A stretch of 9,558 nucleotides of DNA, taken from CAMEON01 sp963609805 (GTDB taxonomy: Bacteria; Bacillota; Clostridia; Oscillospirales; CAG-272). A program made the translations under genes and the position numbers. Shown piece by piece: positions 1-6,482 of the stretch; the first letter of the stretch is position 1, and every line of letters begins with the position of its first letter. Below the pieces are notes generated by a model. That model had not been told where the DNA came from. It was given only the letters and a program-made list of their open reading frames with translations, and ran no database searches. The stretch spans positions 1 through 9,558 of the forward strand of contig CAVDLN010000067.1 in NCBI GenBank assembly GCA_963609805.1, given 5' to 3'.

Positions 1-476
1 TACTCGTGGACTCCGCCGGAAATGGATGTGGCTACCCTTGTAGTGATTTCGGATGCGTCTTCGCAGCTGATTTCCAGGCTGTTTATCTTGATGTTCAACT
101 GCTTTTCGACAATCTGGTTGCGTTCGTAAACTGCGTCGTTGACTGGCTCTTGCAGGAGACCCTCTACAGCGATTTCTCCCGATGTCCAGCCCTCAAGGTA
201 GCGGCTGAGAATGACAATTTCTTTTCCTCCAAAGTCCAACTCCGGAAGGGAACACTCCGGCGTTGTTTCGGCTTTTGATTCGCTGACATCGGAGGAGAAA
301 AACGTTTCCTGCTCGGTAGCGGTTTCGGTTGCTGTCGCGGTTTCCGCGGTCTCCGCACAGGCACAGAGCGATGCTGCAAGAATGGCGGTTGCAAGCAGTG
401 CGGAAACGCATGAAATGCGAAGTCTCCGCTGTCTCATCTGCTTTTTCGAATCATTTCTGACGTTGGCATTGTTCAT
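1..476 (-). CDS. Extracellular solute-binding lipoprotein, second tandem copy (C-terminus beyond the window)
   Basis: Only the first 158 codons are present; the frame is open at the left edge. The ATG at 476 is preceded by AGGACGG at a good distance and starts 14 nt after the stop of the gene at 491-2041, so the two are probably co-transcribed. The next Met (residue 14) has no ribosome binding site. Residues 1-21 are polar and Lys/Arg-rich, about 22-38 are hydrophobic, and LCAC at 37-40 is a lipobox-like cleavage site. A Thr/Glu/Ser-rich linker follows to about residue 73. From the CSLPE motif onward the protein matches the upstream gene without gaps at about 80% identity (68 of 84 residues, counted by eye), so it is a paralogue. 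By analogy with family 1 binding proteins it would capture a sugar or oligosaccharide outside the membrane for an ABC importer. The ligand cannot be read from the sequence. Confidence 0.85.
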   Translation of the reverse strand, partial: MNNANVRNDSKKQMRQRRLRISCVSALLATAILAASLCACAETAETATATETATEQETFFSSDVSESKAETTPECSLPELDFGGKEIVILSRYLEGWTSGEIAVEGLLQEPVNDAVYERNQIVEKQLNIKINSLEISCEDASEITTRVATSISGGVHE

Positions 477-490
477 ATCCGCACCGTCCT

Positions 491-2041
491 TCAGGCGTTT
501 CCTGAGTCATACATCTTTTGAAGTTTCGCAACGATGTTCTTCTTCAGCATTGCTTTGGCTTTTCTGACCGTTGCCTTGTATGTGGAAGCAACACGGCTGC
601 TCTTGCTCCCCATAAGCTGACGGAACTGATCATGGAAACTGGAGAGTGCTGACGTGTAAATAACGCCGGCATCGATGTACACATTGTCGTACAGCAGATC
701 CAGCATTTCGGCGGAATCGGGGTCGGAAACCAGTTTTGATCGCAGCGCCACATTGTAGTAGGCGGGTCTGACCGTGTTGTAGCTTGTATAGCACAGTGCT
801 TCCAGCACGGCGCTGATCATATCCCGTCTGTCGTCAAGCGCAGTCTTGGGAATGCACAGCACGGTAAACTGGTCGTGCAGCAAGGTGCCGTAATTCTCCT
901 GCTGTTCGTCATATTTGGGCATCGGGACAACACCGTACTCGTCTTTCATGTCACGCATGACGGAGGATTCAAGTGCCATAATACGCAGGGTTGCCATGGC
1001 GGCATTTCCGTCCGCAAACATATTTCGAATATCATCCTGCTCGTTGTCGTATGATTTATGCTTGTAGTCGTAGGACGCGTTGCCGTGACCGTAAAACAGT
1101 TCCAGTACCTTCTCCGCTACGTTCTGCAGCTTTTGCGAATCAAAATCCTCAAGTGTGTAGTCGCCGTTCTCATCCCGCCCCAAAATGCGCACATTGCACG
1201 CGCTCCAATACGGGTCAACGCCGATATAGTCGTTGGACACAAATCCGTAGACATCACCGGTTTCGTCCTGAACGCCGTTTCCGTTGTCGCGGTAGAAGGT
1301 TTCCACAATGCTGTTCTGATAATCAAGTGTCCATGTTCCGTTGCGCACGGCGTCATACAGGTAATCGACCTTTGCCTCGGTGAAGAGACGTTTGTTGAAC
1401 AGTGTTGCGAAGGCAAAGCGATACATGGAGAGCACGGCCGATCCCGTTATGGCAAACTGCATGCCCTTGTACTCAATCGCTTCGTTGAAGCCTTGCGACC
1501 ACCACGGCTTATCAAAATCGAGATACTCCGTCTTGCGCAGGTCGCGGTAGTTTCCGTCCAGCGTGCTGGTCAGCGCAACATAGCAGGCGACGGCGACGAT
1601 GTCGTATTCGTGCGTTCCGCCGGCTGTTGACGTGTTCACCTTTGTGATGACTTCACTGGGATTCTCGCAGTTTATCTCAATACTGTTTATCTTGATGTTA
1701 AGCTGTTTTTCGACAATCTGATTGCGTTCGTAGACTGCGTCATTGACAGGTTCCTGCAAGAGACCTTCCACGGCAATCTCACCGGAAGTCCAGCCTTCAC
1801 GGTAGCGGCTGAGAATGACTATTTCTTCCCCGTTTAAATCCATCTCCGGAAGAGAACATTCCGGCGTTGTCTCGGCCTCGGATTCACTGACATCGGAGGC
1901 TGATTCCGTTTCCTGCCCGGAGGCGGTTTCGGTCGTTGTGGCATTCTCTGCGCTTTCTGCGCAGGAACAGAAAGACACCGCCAGCATGGCGGCTGCAAGC
2001 AGAAGGGAAATGCATGAGGTACGAAAACGAGAGAGCTTCAT
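491..2041 (-). CDS. Extracellular solute-binding lipoprotein, ABC-transporter type
   Basis: A complete 516-residue protein. The ATG at 2041 has AGGAGG (2050-2055) 8 nt upstream. Residues 1-24 form a signal peptide (basic start, Leu/Ala-rich core). FCSC at 24-27 is a lipobox-like site with Cys27 as the likely lipidated residue. Residues 28-62 form a Thr/Glu/Ser-rich linker to the cell surface. The rest has the length and character of family 1 sugar-binding proteins, with Trp/Tyr-rich stretches such as KPWWSQGF (178-185) and a degenerate calcium-loop-like segment near 252-260 (DNGNGVQDE) just before DVYGF. Such a loop is common in clostridial binding proteins. No permease or ATPase gene is in the window; they may lie to the left beyond the second copy or elsewhere. 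The binding-protein class is fairly secure, whereas the sugar ligand is unknown. It is the first gene of its transcript, with the paralogue at 1-476 following it. Confidence 0.85.
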   Translation of the reverse strand: MKLSRFRTSCISLLLAAAMLAVSFCSCAESAENATTTETASGQETESASDVSESEAETTPECSLPEMDLNGEEIVILSRYREGWTSGEIAVEGLLQEPVNDAVYERNQIVEKQLNIKINSIEINCENPSEVITKVNTSTAGGTHEYDIVAVACYVALTSTLDGNYRDLRKTEYLDFDKPWWSQGFNEAIEYKGMQFAITGSAVLSMYRFAFATLFNKRLFTEAKVDYLYDAVRNGTWTLDYQNSIVETFYRDNGNGVQDETGDVYGFVSNDYIGVDPYWSACNVRILGRDENGDYTLEDFDSQKLQNVAEKVLELFYGHGNASYDYKHKSYDNEQDDIRNMFADGNAAMATLRIMALESSVMRDMKDEYGVVPMPKYDEQQENYGTLLHDQFTVLCIPKTALDDRRDMISAVLEALCYTSYNTVRPAYYNVALRSKLVSDPDSAEMLDLLYDNVYIDAGVIYTSALSSFHDQFRQLMGSKSSRVASTYKATVRKAKAMLKKNIVAKLQKMYDSGNA

Positions 2042-2063
2042 TGAACAATCCTCCTGTGGTATG

Positions 2064-2085
2064 GGCAGGGCCTTGCGGCACTGCC
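2064..2085 (-). other. Leader stem-loop with GCAA tetraloop upstream of the binding-protein gene
   Basis: In the transcript, GGCAGUGCC and GGCCCUGCC pair over nine positions with a single U-C mismatch and close on a GCAA loop, which is of the GNRA type. The element lies in the leader, ending 8 nt before the ribosome binding site at 2050-2055. There is no U-tract, so it is not an intrinsic terminator. A role in mRNA stability or translation control is inference. Confidence 0.5.
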
Positions 2086-2102
2086 AAAGCGCTTTGCTTT
2101 GG
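2084..2102. promoter_or_regulatory. Candidate operator palindrome at the transcription start of the binding-protein operon
   Basis: The plus strand holds a perfect 12-bp palindrome, CAAAGCGCTTTG (2085-2096), overlapping a larger inverted repeat CCAAAGC-N5-GCTTTGG (2084-2102). It sits about 5-23 nt downstream of the start predicted from the -10 box at 2113-2118, where a bound repressor would block transcription. The CG-centred core AAAGCGCTTT equals the middle of the CcpA/LacI-type operator TGAAAGCGCTTTCA, but the outer TG and CA are not conserved. A LacI-family sugar regulator or CcpA is therefore possible but unproven. No regulator gene is in the window. Confidence 0.4.
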
Positions 2103-2112
2103 AAACACGCTC

Positions 2113-2141
2113 ATTATAACACAGGGTTAGATTTGTGTCAA
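2113..2141 (-). promoter_or_regulatory. Consensus sigma-A promoter of the binding-protein operon
   Basis: On the minus strand, TTGACA (2136-2141) and TATAAT (2113-2118) are both perfect and separated by exactly 17 nt, and the TGT before the -10 box makes it extended. Transcription should start near 2107, giving a leader of about 65 nt to the ATG at 2041. A promoter this close to consensus suggests strong expression, probably held in check by a regulator (see the palindrome at 2084-2102). Confidence 0.85.
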
Positions 2142-2171
2142 CAGGAAATCGGTCAATTTGTATGAAATTCG

Positions 2172-2191
2172 CTGCAAGGGAATGCTTGCAG
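2172..2191 (-). terminator. Weak candidate terminator after the LOG-family gene
   Basis: CTGCAAG and CTTGCAG form a perfect 7-bp stem with a 6-nt loop, 24 nt past the stop at 2215. The bases after the stem read CGAATTTCATAC in the transcript, which is a poor U-tract, so efficient intrinsic termination is doubtful. The position, between the end of one gene and the promoter of the next, is right for a terminator. Confidence 0.3.
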
Positions 2192-2214
2192 ACTTGCAAA
2201 ATGCATGCCCGGTA

Positions 2215-2754
2215 TTACGCTTTGCGCAGAATAATCCGCTGAATTTCCGGCAGGCTGTCAGCGAAACAAATACCCGTCTGCCGTTCCTTCGTGGACAGCC
2301 CCATTTCGATCATGTGATCGAGAAGCTGCTTCAGTCCGTTATAAAACCCGTTCAGGTTATAAAGAATGCAGGGAGCGTCCAAATGCTTCAGGGACACCTT
2401 CGACATTATCTCCGTAATCTCCTCCAGTGTTCCCGTTCCGCCCGGAAATGCTATGAACGCATCCCCCAACTCGATCATTTTGGCTTTGCGTTCGCTCATG
2501 TCCTTTGTGATTATCAGGGATGTCAGCCCGTCGTGCTGGAGTTCCTCTTCTATGAAAAATTGCGGTTCAACGCCGATTACTCCTCCGCCTGCTTTCAGGA
2601 CGCTGTCTGCAATTTCTCCCATGAGACCGCTCTTTGATCCTCCGTAGATCAGCGTGTTTCCACTCTCGCCGATCCATGTACCCAGTTCACAGACAGCCCG
2701 CTTCAGATCGGGATCCGCTCCGCTCATTGCGCCCAGATATACAGTTATGTTCAT
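2215..2754 (-). CDS. LOG-family (TIGR00730) nucleoside 5'-monophosphate phosphoribohydrolase
   Basis: A 179-residue Rossmann-fold protein of the usual length for the family once misnamed lysine decarboxylases. Visible signatures are the N-terminal strand NITVYLGA, GGSKSGLMG (38-46), MSERK (86-90) and PGGTGTLEE (104-112), which is the PGGxGTxxE active-site motif. Characterised relatives release free base and ribose 5-phosphate from cytokinin nucleotides or AMP-like nucleotides. In bacteria that make no cytokinin the role is usually purine nucleotide turnover, and the exact substrate here is not deducible. The ATG at 2754 is the only usable start after the AAAGGAG at 2767-2773, because an in-frame stop lies between them. 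The 12-nt spacing is rather long. It has its own promoter and sits between the chaperonin terminator and the binding-protein promoter, so it is probably monocistronic. Confidence 0.9.
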   Translation of the reverse strand: MNITVYLGAMSGADPDLKRAVCELGTWIGESGNTLIYGGSKSGLMGEIADSVLKAGGGVIGVEPQFFIEEELQHDGLTSLIITKDMSERKAKMIELGDAFIAFPGGTGTLEEITEIMSKVSLKHLDAPCILYNLNGFYNGLKQLLDHMIEMGLSTKERQTGICFADSLPEIQRIILRKA

Positions 2755-2776
2755 GTATGGTGGTTACTCCTTTCTC

Positions 2777-2798
2777 CGGCGGTGAGTTCCGTCCGCCG
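2777..2798 (-). other. Leader stem-loop upstream of the LOG-family gene
   Basis: CGGCGG and CCGCCG form a perfect 6-bp GC-only stem around a 10-nt loop. The stem ends 3 nt before the ribosome binding site, so it could affect ribosome access. It lies between the -10 box (2809-2814) and the gene. No U-tract follows. Confidence 0.4.
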
Positions 2799-2808
2799 CT
2801 GCGCATAT

Positions 2809-2837
2809 ATTGTACCATATTCCGCCCCTTTTTTCAA
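2809..2837 (-). promoter_or_regulatory. Sigma-A promoter of the LOG-family gene
   Basis: The minus strand shows TTGAAA (2832-2837), a 17-nt spacer and TACAAT (2809-2814) with a TGG extension directly before it. Each box differs from consensus at one position. Predicted start near 2803, giving a leader of about 50 nt. Confidence 0.75.
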
Positions 2838-2882
2838 GAGCAATGTCGGTGAAGGAATCGGCATTTCGAACTGTGCTTTTCC

Positions 2883-2946
2883 TGAAAGAAAAACGAATAA
2901 AGCCTGCGCGTCGCAGGTGCTTTTATGCACCCACAGCGCACAGGCT
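2883..2946 (-). terminator. Strong intrinsic terminator of the groES-groEL operon
   Basis: In the minus-strand transcript, 2946-2927 pairs with 2920-2901 around a 6-nt AUAAAA loop: 20 base pairs with four wobble pairs and only one mismatch. The stem is followed by a U-rich tail (UUUAUUCGUUUUUCUUUC, plus-strand 2883-2900). It begins 30 nt after the groEL stop. The plus-strand tail is much weaker, so the element is directional. Confidence 0.9.
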
Positions 2947-2976
2947 GTTTTCAATCAAAACGGGAATATACGGGGC

Positions 2977-4617
2977 TTAGTACATGCCGCCCATACCGCC
3001 GCCCATGCCGGCACCGGCAGCGGCGTTGTCTGCCTTCGGCTCCGGCTTATCGGCAACTACGGACTCGGTTGTCAGAATGACGGAGGCGATGGAAGCTGCA
3101 TTCTGCAGGGCAGAACGCGTAACCTTCGTCGGGTCGACAATGCCGGCAGCCATCATGTCGACATAGTCTTCCTTGTAGGCGTCAAAGCCGTATCCGACCT
3201 TGCCGGAGTTCATGATCTTATCGACCACAACGCCGCCGTCAAAGCCTGCATTTGCCGCAATCTGACGTACCGGCTCCTCCAGAGCCTTCAGCACGATCTT
3301 TACGCCGGTCTTCTCGTCGCCCTCAACAGTATCCAATACCTTTGCGACATCCGGAATGACATTCAGATAAGCCGTTCCGCCGCCGGGAACGATGCCCTCT
3401 TCCACTGCAGCGCGGGTTGCGTTGAGTGCATCCTCGATGCGGAGCTTCTTTTCCTTCATCTCGGCCTCGGTAGCGGCACCGACCTTGATGACGGCTACGC
3501 CGCCTGCAAGCTTTGCAAGACGCTCCTGCAGCTTCTCACGGTCGAAGTCGGAGGTTGTCGTCTCAATGGCAGAACGGATCTGAGACACACGAGCCTTGAT
3601 GGCTTCGCTGTCGCCGTGACCGCCGACGATGATTGTGTTCTCCTTGGTGACCTTGACCTGACGTGCCTGGCCGAGCTGAGAAACCTCTACATCCTTCAGC
3701 TCAAGTCCGAGCTCGGAGGAAATAACCTCCCCGCCGGTCAGAATTGCGATATCCTGCAGCATCTCCTTGCGGCGATCGCCGAATCCGGGAGCCTTAACGG
3801 CAACGCAGGTGAATGTTCCGCGCAGCTTGTTCAGCACCAACGTCGTCAGTGCCTCTCCCTCGACATCCTCGGCAATGATCAGCAGTTTCTTGCCGGACTG
3901 AACCAGCTGCTCAAGCAGCGGCAGAATCTCCTGAATATTGGAAATCTTTTTATCGGTAATCAGCACCAGAGCATCGTCAATGACGGCTTCCATCTTGTCG
4001 GAATCCGTTACCATGTAGGGAGACAGATAACCGCGGTCAAACTGCATACCCTCAACAACCTCGGAATATGTCTCGGCGGTCTTGGACTCCTCAACCGTGA
4101 TAACTCCGTCAGCCGTAACCTTCTCCATTGCGTCCGCAATCAGCTCACCGATAACTTCATCGCCCGCGGAGATAGTGCCGACACGGGTAATGTCCTCCTT
4201 ACCGTTGACTTTCTTGGAGTTGTTGACCAACGATGCAACGGCGGCATCCACTGCCTTCTTCATGCCCTTGCGCAGGACCATGGGATTTGCACCGGCCGTC
4301 ACGTTCTTCATGCCCTCACGGACAAATGCCTGTGCCAGCAGAGTGGCTGTTGTGGTGCCGTCGCCGGCGGCATCATTTGTTTTGGTTGCAACTTCCTTTA
4401 CAAGGGAAGCACCCATGTTTTCGGCTTCATCCTCCAGTTCAATTTCTTTCGCGATGGTTACACCGTCGTTGGTGATCAGGGGAGAGCCGTACTTCTTGTC
4501 AAGCACTACGTTGCGTCCCTTGGGACCCAGTGTGATCTTGACGGTGTTGGCCAGTTTGTCCACGCCGCGAACCAGTGCGTTGCGTGCATCGATACCATAC
4601 AGAATTTCTTTTGCCAT
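2977..4617 (-). CDS. groEL: 60-kDa chaperonin GroEL
   Basis: Cytosolic chaperonin: a 14-mer double ring that folds proteins in an ATP-driven cycle with the GroES lid. The 546-residue length is standard. Diagnostic stretches are the N-terminal MAKEILYGIDAR, the nucleotide-binding KITLGPKGRNV and GDGTTTATLLAQ segments, the ITNDGVTIAKEIELED region, and the C-terminal Gly/Met-rich tail ending GMGGGMGGMY. I start it at the ATG at 4617. A GTG in the same frame at 4629 would add four residues (MNSV), but that GTG overlaps the AAAGGAG ribosome binding site, which then lies 11 nt before the ATG, and family members begin MAK. The gene follows groES after 65 nt on the same transcript and ends just before a strong terminator. 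No catalytic or structural residue looks damaged. Confidence 0.98.
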   Translation of the reverse strand: MAKEILYGIDARNALVRGVDKLANTVKITLGPKGRNVVLDKKYGSPLITNDGVTIAKEIELEDEAENMGASLVKEVATKTNDAAGDGTTTATLLAQAFVREGMKNVTAGANPMVLRKGMKKAVDAAVASLVNNSKKVNGKEDITRVGTISAGDEVIGELIADAMEKVTADGVITVEESKTAETYSEVVEGMQFDRGYLSPYMVTDSDKMEAVIDDALVLITDKKISNIQEILPLLEQLVQSGKKLLIIAEDVEGEALTTLVLNKLRGTFTCVAVKAPGFGDRRKEMLQDIAILTGGEVISSELGLELKDVEVSQLGQARQVKVTKENTIIVGGHGDSEAIKARVSQIRSAIETTTSDFDREKLQERLAKLAGGVAVIKVGAATEAEMKEKKLRIEDALNATRAAVEEGIVPGGGTAYLNVIPDVAKVLDTVEGDEKTGVKIVLKALEEPVRQIAANAGFDGGVVVDKIMNSGKVGYGFDAYKEDYVDMMAAGIVDPTKVTRSALQNAASIASVILTTESVVADKPEPKADNAAAGAGMGGGMGGMY

Positions 4618-4662
4618 AACAGAATTCACTCCTTTAATTTACACTTGCAATCCAATGTACTG

Positions 4663-4675
4663 CCGAATCATTCGG
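4663..4675. repeat. Short palindrome in the groES-groEL spacer
   Basis: CCGAAT-C-ATTCGG is a perfect 6-bp inverted repeat with a one-base centre, 7 nt after the groES stop. In RNA it can only form a short stem with a small loop. It could mark an mRNA processing or stability site between the two cistrons, or be chance; no U-tract follows, so it is not a terminator. Confidence 0.3.
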
Positions 4676-4682
4676 AAGGGAC

Positions 4683-4970
4683 TTAATCGACAGTTGCCAG
4701 AATATCGTCCTCGGACAGTACCGTATACTCAACGCCGTCCAGCTTGACACTGGTGCCCGCGTACTTGCTCGCGATAACCTTATCGCCGACCTTAACGGTC
4801 ATGGGCGCGACGGCACCGTTGTCTGTAACCTTGCCGGGGCCGACAGCGATAACATCAGCTACCTGCGGCTTTTCCTGAGCGGATGCGGTGAGGATAATGC
4901 CTGTCTTTGTCTTTTCCTCGGCTTCCTCAAACTTGATTACAACACGATTGGAAAGGGGATTGAGTTTCAT
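4683..4970 (-). CDS. groES: 10-kDa co-chaperonin GroES
   Basis: A 95-residue protein that forms the heptameric lid of the GroEL cage. The family pattern is clear: LNPLSNRVVIKFEEAEEKTKTGIIL at the N-terminus, whose mobile loop with the TGIIL contact segment binds GroEL, then the VIAVGPGKV roof-hairpin region and VKVGDKVIASKYAGT, ending in the usual EDDILATVD. The ATG at 4970 has a full AAGGAGG (4979-4985) 8 nt upstream. It is the first gene of the heat-shock operon, behind a sigma-A promoter and a CIRCE operator, so HrcA repression is expected. Nothing in it is unusual. Confidence 0.98.
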   Translation of the reverse strand: MKLNPLSNRVVIKFEEAEEKTKTGIILTASAQEKPQVADVIAVGPGKVTDNGAVAPMTVKVGDKVIASKYAGTSVKLDGVEYTVLSEDDILATVD

Positions 4971-5025
4971 AATTGATTCCTCCTTAATTACTTGCTATCA
5001 TAGACTGCCGCATCATGTGTATCAA

Positions 5026-5043
5026 AGACCGACACGACGGTCT
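5026..5043 (-). other. Leader stem-loop between CIRCE and groES
   Basis: AGACCG and CGGTCT form a perfect 6-bp stem with a 6-nt loop in the groES leader, just downstream of the CIRCE element in the direction of transcription and about 40 nt before the ribosome binding site. It is separate from the stem that CIRCE itself can form. Confidence 0.35.
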
Positions 5044-5047
5044 GACG

Positions 5048-5074
5048 TTAGCACTCTGTGCTCTTGAGTGCCAA
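5048..5074 (-). promoter_or_regulatory. CIRCE operator (HrcA binding site)
   Basis: The plus strand reads TTAGCACTC-N9-GAGTGCCAA, matching the CIRCE consensus TTAGCACTC-N9-GAGTGCTAA at 17 of 18 positions. It begins 12 nt after the -10 box of the groES promoter, overlapping the start of transcription. This is the normal place for the HrcA heat-shock repressor. hrcA itself is not in the window. Confidence 0.97.
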
Positions 5075-5086
5075 CTTACAACGCAT

Positions 5087-5114
5087 ATTCTACACCATTT
5101 TCGAGAAATGTCAA
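5087..5114 (-). promoter_or_regulatory. Sigma-A promoter of groES-groEL
   Basis: On the minus strand, TTGACA (5109-5114) and TAGAAT (5087-5092) are separated by 16 nt. The CIRCE operator follows immediately. This is the standard arrangement of a housekeeping promoter made heat-inducible by HrcA. Confidence 0.88.
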
Positions 5115-5572
5115 GGGCTTTTCCTCAATATTCACATATTGTTAACAATTTTTCGAGAGCTGCTTTGCTTGCATGCTGCAAAGTTGATTCCGATCCCGAA
5201 AATCATCGGCGCCGCTCCATGATCTTAATAATCAATTTATCATTGACGCATAAACAAAAACATGATTTAAGCACGGCCGTACGCAGTATTCATAACGCGC
5301 TCCCGAAACCGCTCTTCCGGCTTGTGCTTTTCAGCTTGCCGAAATTTGAAAGTCCCCGAAATCGTGCATCGGCGAAGGGAAGAGACTAACATTCGTACCC
5401 GGTGCGCAGATGAATTGCACCTTTTTTGGCAGCGTGTTTTCAGCGGTCCGGATGCTGCTGTGCTGAATTATGGAATGAGCTTTTTTCATAAAAACGTTAC
5501 ATCGGGACAAAGAATAATCTCGGAGGATTATGTATGGAGAAATTCAAACTAACTAAATATTTCCTGAAAAGA
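5115..5572. other. Long intergenic region without a recognisable gene
   Basis: About 460 nt between the divergent groES and ADP-ribosylglycohydrolase promoters. Base composition is visibly more AT-rich than the genes. I see no conserved coding pattern, tRNA, riboswitch or repeat array. Small items: an inverted repeat CTTTGC-N9-GCAAAG (5163-5183); a minus-strand 52-codon frame at 5331-5489 without a ribosome binding site; and a plus-strand 55-codon frame (5534-5701) that has a good GGAGG but runs through the promoter at 5573-5601 (see findings). An unrecognised small RNA cannot be excluded. Confidence 0.5.
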
Positions 5573-5601
5573 TTGACTTTTTGTAAGAAATATGCTATAA
5601 T
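5573..5601 (+). promoter_or_regulatory. Sigma-A promoter of the ADP-ribosylglycohydrolase gene
   Basis: TTGACT (5573-5578) and a perfect TATAAT (5596-5601) are separated by 17 nt. A run of AT-rich sequence follows. Predicted start near 5608, giving a leader of about 70 nt that contains a GC-rich stem-loop. Confidence 0.85.
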
Positions 5602-5639
5602 TATTTCAATAATATATATAATATATAACACCGCATTGA

Positions 5640-5656
5640 CGTCCGCATGGCGGACG
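5640..5656 (+). other. Leader stem-loop upstream of the ADP-ribosylglycohydrolase gene
   Basis: CGTCCGC-ATG-GCGGACG is a perfect 7-bp GC-rich stem on a 3-nt loop, ending 10 nt before the ribosome binding site GGAGGGAG (5667-5674). No U-tract follows, so it is not a terminator. The ATG in the loop has no ribosome binding site of its own. Confidence 0.45.
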
Positions 5657-5678
5657 GCGGGAAAACGGAGGGAGAGGC

Positions 5679-6482
5679 ATGCTGGGAGCTATTATCGGTG
5701 ACATTATCGGTTCAACTTATGAATTCAATCCGATCAAGAGCAAGGATTTTGATTTGTTCCCCGCGGGGAGCCGCCCAACGGATGACACAATCATGACGAT
5801 TGCTGTCGGGCTGGTTACGGCCGCCTCAAACGGAGAGGATGCGGGGGCATTCAGAGATAGGCTGGTTCGTTTCATGCGTCTTCTGGGGCGTGAATATCCC
5901 GACGCGGGGTACGGAAGGCGTTTTGCACGCTGGCTGAATGAGGATGATTCGGCAGCGTATCACAGCTACGGGAACGGGTCTGCCATGCGGGTGTCCCCTG
6001 TCGGCTGGCGTGCTGCATCCCTGGCGGAAGCCGAGCGGATGGCACGCTGGAGCGCCGAGGTGACGCATAATCATCCTGACGGCATACGCGGAGCGCAGGC
6101 AGTTGCATCTGCGGTTTTTCTGGCGCGCACATCACACGACAAGAAACGCATTCGTGGACATATTGCTTCCTACTACTATCCGTTGGATTTCCGTCTGGAT
6201 CAGATTCGTCAGGCATACCGATTTGATTCCACATGCTCAGGCAGCGTTCCTCAGGCAATACTCTGCTTTCTGGAATCCACAGGGTATGAGGACGCCGTGC
6301 GCAATGCGGTTTCCCTGGGCGGGGATGCCGATACACAGGCGTGCATAGCCGGTGCTATAGCCGAGGCATACTACGGTATTCCCGCAGATATTCAAAAGAA
6401 GGGCATGTCCTGCTTGGACGGAAGACTGAGCCGTTTGTTCCTTGCGTACGGTTCCCGCCTGTATCCGGCGCAGAACGTCTGA
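5679..6482 (+). CDS. ADP-ribosylglycohydrolase family protein (DraG/ARH-like)
   Basis: A 267-residue protein of the all-helical, di-magnesium ADP-ribosylhydrolase family. Visible family motifs are GAIIGDIIGS at the N-terminus, the metal-binding TDDT (34-37), GNGSAMRVSPVGW (98-110), THNHPDG (129-135) and the second metal site GGDADT (214-219) within SLGGDADTQACIAGAIAEAYYG. All expected metal ligands appear intact, so it is probably active. Relatives remove ADP-ribose from arginine (DraG, ARH1) or serine (ARH3), act on ADP-ribosylated nucleic acid or other ADP-ribosyl compounds, or serve as immunity proteins. The target here cannot be told. It is cytosolic, with no signal peptide. The ATG at 5679 has GGAGGGAG just upstream. 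It has its own promoter and no partner ADP-ribosyltransferase next to it in the window, so a general housekeeping role is as likely as reversal of a specific modification. Confidence 0.92.
   Translation: MLGAIIGDIIGSTYEFNPIKSKDFDLFPAGSRPTDDTIMTIAVGLVTAASNGEDAGAFRDRLVRFMRLLGREYPDAGYGRRFARWLNEDDSAAYHSYGNGSAMRVSPVGWRAASLAEAERMARWSAEVTHNHPDGIRGAQAVASAVFLARTSHDKKRIRGHIASYYYPLDFRLDQIRQAYRFDSTCSGSVPQAILCFLESTGYEDAVRNAVSLGGDADTQACIAGAIAEAYYGIPADIQKKGMSCLDGRLSRLFLAYGSRLYPAQNV

Noticed and set aside
1058..1630. A 190-codon plus-strand frame opposite the solute-binding protein gene
   Set aside because: It lies wholly inside the complete binding-protein gene on the other strand, with no recognisable motifs and no promoter.
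4618..4629. GTG at 4629 as the groEL start, four residues upstream
   Set aside because: The GTG overlaps the AAAGGAG ribosome binding site itself, whereas the ATG at 4617 is correctly spaced and gives the conserved MAK start.
2782..4686. A 634-codon plus-strand open frame lying opposite groEL and its flanks
   Set aside because: It is fully antisense to an unmistakable groEL, its translation shows no recognisable domain, and long antisense frames are common opposite conserved, codon-biased genes. It also starts inside the region of the minus-strand LOG-gene promoter.
4082..4747. A 221-codon plus-strand frame across the groES-groEL junction
   Set aside because: Low-complexity Ser/Thr/Pro/Ala translation, the mirror image of groEL codon usage, with no ribosome binding site.
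5015..5389. A 124-codon plus-strand frame through the groES promoter and CIRCE
   Set aside because: It would translate through the CIRCE operator and the groES promoter, and its product has no coherent features.
5331..5489. A 52-codon minus-strand frame in the intergenic region, starting MKKAHSII
   Set aside because: No ribosome binding site before the ATG at 5489, no recognisable content, and no obvious promoter; expected by chance in a region of this size.
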